6,989 nt of DNA from Phycisphaerales bacterium (GTDB taxonomy: Bacteria > Planctomycetota > Phycisphaerae > Phycisphaerales > UBA1924). The notes under the pieces are model-generated. The model searched no databases. It was given only the letters and a program-made list of their open reading frames with translations, and was not told the DNA's origin. The position numbers and the translations under genes are program-made. The stretch lies in assembly GCA_029212425.1 (NCBI GenBank), contig JARGNC010000104.1:2074-9062 (forward strand). Direction: 5' to 3'. The stretch's first letter is position 1, and each line of letters opens with the position of its first letter. Positions 1-5,322 of the stretch are shown piece after piece.

Positions 1-182
1 TTGGAGAGAAATTTGATGAAAGATTCACGCTCGAAAGGTCCGTAAAAAAGAGTCAATTCTCATTGATGATGGGTATGATTGATATCCGGCGGCATCCGTT
101 TTTCTGCTGCCCGGTGACGATGGGCAGCGCGTCATCGGATCTGTGCGATCGGGAGGCTGCGTCACACCGGCGATACAACGCC

Positions 183-201
183 CGCTCAGGATACCTGAGC
201 G
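183..201. repeat. Perfect inverted repeat upstream of gdhA
   Basis: CGCTCAGG (183-190) and CCTGAGCG (194-201) are exact reverse complements separated by ATA. The repeat ends 20 bases before the chosen gdhA start. It could be an operator for a dimeric regulator, or an 8-bp RNA hairpin in the leader near the ribosome entry site. The symmetry is directly visible; a function is inferred only. Confidence 0.5.
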
Positions 202-221
202 TAAGACTGGATGCAAAAACC

Positions 222-1541
222 ATGACTGCAACAGCAACCACCGAACTTCCGCGCGGATCGGTCACCGAAGAGCTTGGGTTCCCAAACGATCCCAACAACC
301 TTTACACCCAGACCGTCAACACGATGCTCGATGCCGCGGAGTTGATCAACCTCAAGCACCGCACACGCATTATTCTCGCTCAACCTAAGAACGAGATCAT
401 GGTTCACTTCCCAGTCAAAATGGATGACGGGCACCACAAACTCTTCAAGGGATACCGCATCCAGCACAACAACGCGTGTGGACCGTACAAAGGCGGCTTC
501 CGCTTCCACCACGATGTTCACCTCGATGATGTCAAATCTCTCGCGTTCCTCATGACCATGAAGTGTGCTGTTGTCCGCATCCCATTCGGCGGCGGCAAGG
601 GCGGCGTGAAGGTCAACCCACGCGAACTCTCAGAAGGCGAACTCCAAAGACTCTCCCGTCGTTACTGCAGCGCCATCGCTGACCAGATCGGACCGGATGT
701 TGACATCCCTGCTCCGGATGTCGGAACCACCGCACAGATCATGGCGTGGTTCGCGGACACCTACATGATGTCCTCCAAGCACCAGCACCATGACGCGCTC
801 CGCGTTGTCACTGGTAAACCAGTTGAGTTCGGTGGATCAGAAGGTCGCTTGAAAGCAACCGGCCAGGGTGTCGCTGATACCCTCGCGGAAATGCTCCCAG
901 GTGTAGGCATCCCGCTCAACGGCATGAAGATCTCGCTCCTCGGCTTCGGTAATGTAAACGGCTGGGCCGGCCAGATCCTTCAGGACATGGGCGCGAAGAT
1001 CGTCGCGGTCATGGACCACACAGGCGCAATCCGCAATGACAACGGCATCGACTGTAAAGCGCTCTACGAGCACAACATGAAGACCGGCGGAATCGGCGGC
1101 TTCGAAGGCATTGACAACATCGGTGAAGAAGACTTCTACCGCACTCCGGTTGATGTCTTTATCCCAGGTGCTCTTGAGCAAATGATCAAAGAGAAGCAAG
1201 CTGCATGGCTCGACTGTAAAGTCATGGCAGAAGCCGCGAACGCACCGTGTGATCCATCCGGCGAGCGGAAGCTCGACGAGAAGGGCATCGAGGTCATCCC
1301 AGCGATCCTCGCGAACGCTGGTGGTGTGACTGTGTCATACTTCGAATGGGTCCAGAACAAGAACGCCGTGACCTGGTCAGCAGAACAGGTTGACCGCGAA
1401 CTCAACCGTCACATGGTTGTTGCCGCTCAGCGTACCTTGTCTCGCCGAAACGAGCTCAAGTGTTCACTCCGTGAAGCTGCATTTGCATCAGCGCTTGATC
1501 ACATCGGTGATGTCTACAAGGTCCGCGGCATCTTCCCATAA
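222..1541 (+). CDS. gdhA: Glu/Leu/Phe/Val-family dehydrogenase, probably glutamate dehydrogenase
   Basis: Cytoplasmic amino-acid dehydrogenase that would interconvert glutamate with 2-oxoglutarate and ammonia using NAD(P). From the ATG at 222 it is 439 residues, close to the usual 410-450. The N-terminal substrate domain has the family lysines in order: K90 in GPYKGGFRFH, K114 in LMTMKCAV and K126 in PFGGGKGG. The catalytic aspartate is D166 in PAPDVGTT. The Rossmann domain begins near residue 236 with LLGFGNVNG, and strand 2 ends in VMD (D265), which hints at NAD preference. The C-terminal signature AILANAGGVTVSYFEWVQN is at 361-379. The frame stays open upstream to the window edge, and an ATG at 63 is possible, but residues encoded before 222 resemble no dehydrogenase, so 222 is chosen. 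Ribosome binding is weak there (GGAT about 10 bases upstream). Substrate is inferred from family; a leucine or phenylalanine enzyme is less likely. A terminator follows directly, so it is probably transcribed alone. Confidence 0.93.
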   Translation: MTATATTELPRGSVTEELGFPNDPNNLYTQTVNTMLDAAELINLKHRTRIILAQPKNEIMVHFPVKMDDGHHKLFKGYRIQHNNACGPYKGGFRFHHDVHLDDVKSLAFLMTMKCAVVRIPFGGGKGGVKVNPRELSEGELQRLSRRYCSAIADQIGPDVDIPAPDVGTTAQIMAWFADTYMMSSKHQHHDALRVVTGKPVEFGGSEGRLKATGQGVADTLAEMLPGVGIPLNGMKISLLGFGNVNGWAGQILQDMGAKIVAVMDHTGAIRNDNGIDCKALYEHNMKTGGIGGFEGIDNIGEEDFYRTPVDVFIPGALEQMIKEKQAAWLDCKVMAEAANAPCDPSGERKLDEKGIEVIPAILANAGGVTVSYFEWVQNKNAVTWSAEQVDRELNRHMVVAAQRTLSRRNELKCSLREAAFASALDHIGDVYKVRGIFP

Positions 1542-1575
1542 ACCTCGGCATCGCATATCAAAAATCCAGAACTTC

Positions 1576-1602
1576 AAACCCCTCAATCGAGGGGTTTTTT
1601 CT
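1576..1602 (+). terminator. Intrinsic terminator of gdhA
   Basis: A 9-bp perfect stem, AAACCCCTC (1576-1584) with GAGGGGTTT (1589-1597), closes a four-base loop AATC. A run of T continues to 1600. It lies 35 bases after the gdhA stop on the same strand and has the textbook form of a Rho-independent terminator. Confidence 0.93.
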
Positions 1603-1630
1603 TGTGTTCGCGTTTGCCCAGATGTAGACT
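1602..1630 (+). promoter_or_regulatory. Candidate sigma-70-type promoter for the secreted protein gene
   Basis: TTGTGT (1602-1607) and TAGACT (1625-1630) are separated by exactly 17 bases. They match the -35 consensus at three of six positions and the -10 at four of six. Transcription would start near 1637, giving a leader of about 30 bases. The position, directly after the gdhA terminator, suits a new transcription unit, but the boxes are weak and housekeeping promoter preferences in this lineage are not known to me. Confidence 0.3.
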
Positions 1631-1654
1631 CGTTGTATCACGCACAGACCATCA

Positions 1655-1660
1655 AAGGAA
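1655..1660 (+). promoter_or_regulatory. Ribosome binding site setting the start at 1668
   Basis: AAGGAA lies seven bases before the ATG at 1668. This supports that start over upstream in-frame codons and makes a signal peptide the N-terminus of the product. Confidence 0.75.
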
Positions 1661-1667
1661 AGAACAC

Positions 1668-2555
1668 ATGAAACTCGCACCATTCATCGTCAGCATCGCA
1701 ACGCTCGCAACCGTCTCTACAGCATCTGATGTACTTATCGTCTCCGCTGGTTCCCCCACTACTGATGCAGCACTCGTTGCAGGTTTGGTAGCTCAGGGAC
1801 ACACAGCGTCGATCGGTCCAAACTACTGGGAGTTTGATACGAACTTTGATCTTTCTCCTTACGATGTTGTCTACATCCAAGGCAATGGCAACTGGACACA
1901 AAGCGATATGCCGGTTGATGCTCAGACCATGATCCTCGATTATGCGCAGCAAGGTGCAGGTGTTGTATTTTCTGAATGGGTTGTTTGGATGGTCCACGCT
2001 CGCGGAGTCTTCCAGGTACTCGCGGCGAGCATGCCTGTTGAATCGACCAATATCTATCGCACAACCTCCACACTGACTTACACACAGAACACACCCGATC
2101 CGATCGTCAACGCGGGGCTCCCTACGAGCTTTGATATGCCTTTGACTTCGTTCTCTGGGACAGAGTCGTTCCTCGTGCCGAAAGAGAACGCGACTGTGTT
2201 CTATGACTCAGACTGGGTCCGCGGCGATGTCACCGGCGCTGCGATCGTCGGGTGGGACATTTGTGGAGGTCGCGTGGTCAACTTCTCGACCACCAATGGG
2301 GATAGTCAGATCAATGACCCAGAGTTTCAAATCTTGCTCGGGAACCTGATGGAATGGGTAACCCGATCGGTTCAGGACAACAGTTGCCCTGCGGACATCG
2401 CGGCGCCGTGTGGGTTCCTCAACTTCTTTGATGTCAGCGCGTACATCGCGCGATTCTCCGCTCAAGATCTGCGTGCGGACCTCAACGGGGATTCGGTTCT
2501 GAACTTCTTGGACATCTCTCAGTTCCTGAGTGTGTTCAGCTCGGGATGTCCATAA
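1668..2555 (+). CDS. Secreted ThuA/class I amidotransferase-like protein with C-terminal GC-type dockerin tail
   Basis: A 295-residue exported protein of unknown function. Residues 1-20 form a signal peptide: Lys2, a hydrophobic core, and a probable cleavage site around STA-S-D. Residues 21-234 look like a flavodoxin-like alpha/beta domain of the class I amidotransferase/ThuA type. The first strand is DVLIVSAGSP, SPYDVVYIQGN is at 63-73, LDYAQQGAGVVFSEW at 90-104, and GGRVVNFSTTNG near the end at 200-211 is followed by a closing helix (EFQILLGNLMEWV). I see no nucleophile elbow with Cys, so catalysis is doubtful. Residues 240-295 carry two dockerin-like repeats bounded by C240 and C294 and ending GCP. 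The second repeat, ADLNGDSVLNFLD, keeps Ca-ligand spacing; the first, ADIAAPCGFLNFFD, lacks most ligands. The tail probably anchors or sorts the protein in the envelope. The gene has its own ribosome site and candidate promoter and is convergent with the next gene. The fold call is moderate; the tail call is strong. Confidence 0.85.
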   Translation: MKLAPFIVSIATLATVSTASDVLIVSAGSPTTDAALVAGLVAQGHTASIGPNYWEFDTNFDLSPYDVVYIQGNGNWTQSDMPVDAQTMILDYAQQGAGVVFSEWVVWMVHARGVFQVLAASMPVESTNIYRTTSTLTYTQNTPDPIVNAGLPTSFDMPLTSFSGTESFLVPKENATVFYDSDWVRGDVTGAAIVGWDICGGRVVNFSTTNGDSQINDPEFQILLGNLMEWVTRSVQDNSCPADIAAPCGFLNFFDVSAYIARFSAQDLRADLNGDSVLNFLDISQFLSVFSSGCP

Positions 2556-2572
2556 GCGGATTGACTGGTTGC

Positions 2573-3931
2573 TTACTGTTCGGAACCAGCCGCTTGGTTG
2601 TATCTGCGGAGCAGTTCGATGATCTTCGGCTGCTGACGCTCGATCCGGAGTGATCGACGCATTGCGTCAACCGCTCGTTCGCGTGCGCTGCCATCTGTCT
2701 TTCCGTTCCAGAGGTAGTTGTTGAGTTCGCAGACCGCGATGCCGTTGAGACCGGGATAGTGGTTCGGGTCCAGATCCACCGACGAGTTGAACGCTGAGAG
2801 CGCATCGTCGTATCGACGCAAGCGGAAGTACCCCGAACCGAGTCGTTCATAGGCAACCGAATCGGGTTCGATCAGAACGAGTTGTTCGAGGGTCCCCACC
2901 ATCTCCGCGTAACGCTGGAGTTGGTTGAGTGAGTCCGCGAGGTTGAGCAGCAACCCTGTTCCTGGAGTTTCGAGCATGTCCGCAGCTTGTTGGTATTCAA
3001 CAATCGCGTCCTCGTGTTGGTCCATTGCTGCGTAGACATTCCCGAGGTGCATGCGAGCACGGCCGCTCGGTGGATCAGCGCGGACTGCACGCTGTGCGTA
3101 GGAAATTGCTTGCTCCGGGAGACCAGATTCGAGCTGCACGATCGACAGACCGAGGTTCGCATCAAAGTCCGTTGGGCGAATCGACAGAGCGCGAAGGTAC
3201 GCACGCTTGGATTCTTCGAGCGAACCAAGCTTGTGGAGCACGCTCGCATGACGGTACTGCGCCATGAAGTTGCGTGGTTCGTTGCGGACCGCGGCGGCGA
3301 ACTGACGCTCCGCTTTGTCGTACTCCGCAAGTTCCATGTAGATGTCACCCGACTCGATGTAGGCGCGGGTGAATCGGGGGTTGATCGCGATCGCTCGCTC
3401 GAGTTCGCGGAGCGCGGATTCGAGATCGCCGCTCGCGTAGAGATCGACCGCTTTGGACAAACTCTCTTCCTCGCGTGTCATCCGCGACGGCAGATCGATC
3501 ATCGGTTCTGCGCCACGATTCGACTGATTGGCTTCTTGGTTCGCTTGTTGGTTGGCAGACTGTTGGCGTCCATCATCATTTGTTGATGGCCGTTCGTCAA
3601 TGATTTCCATCACGACCTGATCAAGCGACTCGGACTGCTGTGAATCGCTTTGCGCGTTCTCCGCGCCTGTGCGTGGTCGACGAGTCTGTATCCATTCCGA
3701 TGGTTCTTGGTCGGTCGTGTTCTGGATTGCTGGATCTTGGATTTCTTGCGAACGATCTGATTGCATCGCTTGGAGTTGATCCGCTTCACGCTGAGCGGCT
3801 TTCTCGGCGCGGTGCTTCTGGACCGCTTTGCATCCGCCTGCGCTTGCGATCAGCAGGGACGCTGAGATCGCGATGGAGAGGGTACGGATTTGCTTGTTCA
3901 GATCGTGTGTTGTATGCATTCTGTGCGTCAT
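2573..3931 (-). CDS. TPR-repeat lipoprotein
   Basis: A 452-residue probable envelope lipoprotein serving as a protein-interaction scaffold; partners are unknown. Residues 1-34 hold a signal sequence: K13 and R16, hydrophobic IAISASLLIASAGG, then C34 as the likely lipidated residue. The lipobox SAGGC is loose because position -3 is Ala rather than Leu. Residues 35-60 are charged and helical (RAEKAAQREADQLQAMQ). About 60-150 is a Gln/Asn/Ser-rich, probably disordered linker. From 155 to about 435 there are seven or eight tetratricopeptide repeats, for example residues 161-186 (DLYASGDLESALRELERAI), 190-220 (YIESGDIYMELAEYDKAERQ) and 359-390 (AYERLGSGYFRLRRYDDALS). The start at 3931 is supported by AGGAT six bases upstream; the Met at 3919 is an alternative that would also keep the signal. 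The gene is convergent with its downstream neighbour (17 bp apart) and divergent from the SDR gene. No enzymatic motif is visible. Confidence 0.88.
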   Translation of the reverse strand: MTHRMHTTHDLNKQIRTLSIAISASLLIASAGGCKAVQKHRAEKAAQREADQLQAMQSDRSQEIQDPAIQNTTDQEPSEWIQTRRPRTGAENAQSDSQQSESLDQVVMEIIDERPSTNDDGRQQSANQQANQEANQSNRGAEPMIDLPSRMTREEESLSKAVDLYASGDLESALRELERAIAINPRFTRAYIESGDIYMELAEYDKAERQFAAAVRNEPRNFMAQYRHASVLHKLGSLEESKRAYLRALSIRPTDFDANLGLSIVQLESGLPEQAISYAQRAVRADPPSGRARMHLGNVYAAMDQHEDAIVEYQQAADMLETPGTGLLLNLADSLNQLQRYAEMVGTLEQLVLIEPDSVAYERLGSGYFRLRRYDDALSAFNSSVDLDPNHYPGLNGIAVCELNNYLWNGKTDGSARERAVDAMRRSLRIERQQPKIIELLRRYNQAAGSEQ

Positions 3932-3937
3932 GCTGTC

Positions 3938-3942
3938 ATCCT
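3938..3942 (-). promoter_or_regulatory. Ribosome binding site of the TPR lipoprotein gene
   Basis: On the minus strand AGGAT lies six bases before the ATG at 3931. It favours this start over the in-frame ATG at 3919. Confidence 0.55.
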
Positions 3943-3973
3943 ATTCGTTGAACTCGTCGCGTACACTGGTCTG

Positions 3974-3979
3974 AAGGAG
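3974..3979 (+). promoter_or_regulatory. Strong ribosome binding site deciding a GTG start
   Basis: AAGGAG lies seven bases before the GTG at 3987. It is the best Shine-Dalgarno match in the window and settles the non-ATG start of the SDR gene. Confidence 0.85.
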
Positions 3980-3986
3980 TTCACCT

Positions 3987-4823
3987 GTGCAATCATCCAA
4001 TCCGACCCAATCTTCGTCCAACGGCCCTCTTGATTCCCGTATTGCCCTGATCACCGGCGCTTCGGCTGGTATCGGGTATGACTGTGCTCTCCACCTTGCG
4101 TCGCTTGGTGCTCGATTGATCCTCAATGCTCGTCGGGAGAGCAAACTGACCGAACTGGCCCAGCGGCTTGATGACCAATATCCGATGAGCGATGGTTCCG
4201 CTCGGTCTGTCAGCGTCGCTGGCGATGCTGCTGACCAATCGGTTATCGACGAGATGATGGGTGCATCCGCACAACTGACACCGAACTCGGTCCAAACCCC
4301 TGATATTGTTGTGGTGAACGCCGGTCGAGGGCTCAACGGATCGGTCATGACCTCTGATACGACCCAATGGGAGGAGATGGTTCGCGTGAATCTGCTCGGA
4401 GCCGCGAGATTGATCCGTACAGCAGGGAACGCGCTCACAGAACTCCAGGAATCCCGAGTGTGGCCCGAAGGCGGACCTGCGGACCTCGTGGTGCTCGGAT
4501 CCACTGTGGGGCGCCATATCTCCCCATTCTCTTCCATGTACGGCTCGACCAAGTTTGCGGTCAACTCACTCGCAGAAGCCGCCCGTCGTGAGTTGGGTCC
4601 CAAAGGGATTCGCGTGTCACTAATTGAGCCTGGTATTGTGAAATCTGAGTTCCAGCAGGTCGCTGGGTACGACGCGGAGAAGTTTGGTGATCTAATGGAC
4701 ACCATCTCCCCAGTCCTGACCCCGATGGACATCGCGCGGTCGATCGGGTTTATCGTGTCTCAACCTGCAGGGGTGCATATTTCTGACGCGGTGATCCGTC
4801 CCACTCGTCAAGAATATCCGTAA
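3987..4823 (+). CDS. Short-chain dehydrogenase/reductase (classical SDR), probably NADP-dependent
   Basis: A 278-residue cytoplasmic oxidoreductase that would interconvert a hydroxyl and a carbonyl on an unidentified substrate. It starts at GTG after a strong AAGGAG site. The classical SDR motifs appear in order: the cofactor loop TGASAGIG at 23-30, NARR at 47-50 (basic residues after strand 2, favouring NADP), NAG at 111-113, catalytic S172 in LGSTVG, Y185 and K189 in YGSTK, and IEPGIVKSEF at 213-222. The first 17 residues are a polar Ser/Asn/Gln-rich leader rather than a signal peptide. Residues 96-106 and 152-164 are somewhat longer loops than in minimal SDRs. The general look is that of YdfG-like or 3-oxoacyl-reductase-like SDRs, but the family is too broad to name a substrate. 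It is divergent from the lipoprotein gene by 55 bp and convergent with queF by 12 bp, so it is probably a single-gene unit. Confidence 0.93.
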   Translation: MQSSNPTQSSSNGPLDSRIALITGASAGIGYDCALHLASLGARLILNARRESKLTELAQRLDDQYPMSDGSARSVSVAGDAADQSVIDEMMGASAQLTPNSVQTPDIVVVNAGRGLNGSVMTSDTTQWEEMVRVNLLGAARLIRTAGNALTELQESRVWPEGGPADLVVLGSTVGRHISPFSSMYGSTKFAVNSLAEAARRELGPKGIRVSLIEPGIVKSEFQQVAGYDAEKFGDLMDTISPVLTPMDIARSIGFIVSQPAGVHISDAVIRPTRQEYP

Positions 4824-4835
4824 GTCTTGTCGACT

Positions 4836-5219
4836 TTATCTTCCGAGGAAATGTGCCGGAACATCGCCATGGTCGGCGCGGATGATCGAGCGGATGCCCC
4901 CCCGCCCCTTCCAGTTGGATTCGATCTGGAGCCATTTCGGCTCGATCGCTTTGACCAGGTCATCGCGGATCATGTTGGTCACCGCTTCAAAGAACGCGCC
5001 CTCGTTGCGGAAGCTGTGGTAGTAGAGCTTGAGCGATTTGAGTTCGATGCATTTGCCGCCGTCCTTTGCTGCGACTGGTTGGTAGCGGAGGGTGATCACA
5101 CCAAAGTCTGGGTGACCTGTGATCGGACAGACACTGGTAAACTCCTCCGCGATGTGCTCGATCACAAACGGGGAATCTGACGGGGTTTCAAAGACTTCAA
5201 AGAGTGTTGCATCAGGCAT
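4836..5219 (-). CDS. queF: NADPH-dependent 7-cyano-7-deazaguanine (preQ0) reductase
   Basis: Cytoplasmic enzyme of the queuosine tRNA-modification pathway that reduces the nitrile of preQ0 to the amine of preQ1 with NADPH. From the ATG at 5219 it is 127 residues, a compact version of the unimodular (Bacillus-type) enzyme, which is about 165. The catalytic cysteine is C31 and the proton-donor aspartate D38 in EEFTSVCPITGHPDFG. The family signature is at 59-66, ELKSLKLY, followed by HSFRNEG at 68-74; E59 is the expected substrate-binding glutamate. RGGIRSII near the C-terminus matches the conserved RGGI segment. The frame stays open upstream to 5378, but that part crosses the rpoC terminator and reads as unrelated sequence, so it is rejected. 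In-frame GTG (5252) and TTG (5240) remain possible; none of the candidate starts has a good ribosome site. The gene lies 103 bp after rpoC on the same strand, behind a strong terminator. No other queuosine gene is in the window. Confidence 0.94.
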   Translation of the reverse strand: MPDATLFEVFETPSDSPFVIEHIAEEFTSVCPITGHPDFGVITLRYQPVAAKDGGKCIELKSLKLYYHSFRNEGAFFEAVTNMIRDDLVKAIEPKWLQIESNWKGRGGIRSIIRADHGDVPAHFLGR

Positions 5220-5263
5220 AGACCCAGCGTAGGCACGCAACCGCTTGGACACAAAATCTCGAC

Positions 5264-5292
5264 AAAAAAAGGGCACCCAGTCAAGGGTGCCC
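5264..5292 (-). terminator. Intrinsic terminator of rpoC
   Basis: Read on the minus strand, an 8-bp perfect GC-rich stem GGGCACCC...GGGTGCCC (5292-5285 with 5278-5271) closes a six-base loop TTGACT and is followed by seven T (5270-5264). It sits 30 bases after the rpoC stop and 44 bases before the chosen queF start, so it should end the rpoC transcript and insulate queF. Confidence 0.95.
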
Positions 5293-5322
5293 TGTGGTTT
5301 TGTGCTTTGATTCGCGGTCCGA

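Noticed and set aside
1..45. Possible 3' end of an upstream gene: frame 1 reads 14 codons to TAA at 43-45.
   Set aside because: Too short to judge and with no recognisable sequence; cannot be separated from chance.
63..221. N-terminal extension of GdhA from the ATG at 63.
   Set aside because: Residues are Arg/Cys-rich and unlike dehydrogenase N-termini, and no ribosome site precedes 63; kept only as an open question.
2556..2572. Looked for a terminator between the convergent secreted-protein and TPR genes.
   Set aside because: Only a 4-5 bp AAGC/GCTT pairing is visible and no T-run; not supportable.
3387..3394. GCGATCGC octamer resembling the cyanobacterial HIP1 repeat.
   Set aside because: One copy within a coding region of a GC-rich genome is expected by chance.
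2987..3586. 199-codon plus-strand frame inside the TPR gene.
   Set aside because: It lies opposite well-formed TPR repeats and has no ribosome site or recognisable domain.
3941..4732. Long 263-codon open frame on the minus strand opposite the SDR gene.
   Set aside because: The plus strand encodes all classical SDR motifs; the minus translation is Ser/Arg-rich with no motif, as expected for an antisense shadow.
4822..4836. Small inverted repeat AAGTC-TTGTC-GACTT between the SDR and queF stops.
   Set aside because: Only a 5-bp AT-containing stem without a proper T-run; too weak to call a bidirectional terminator.
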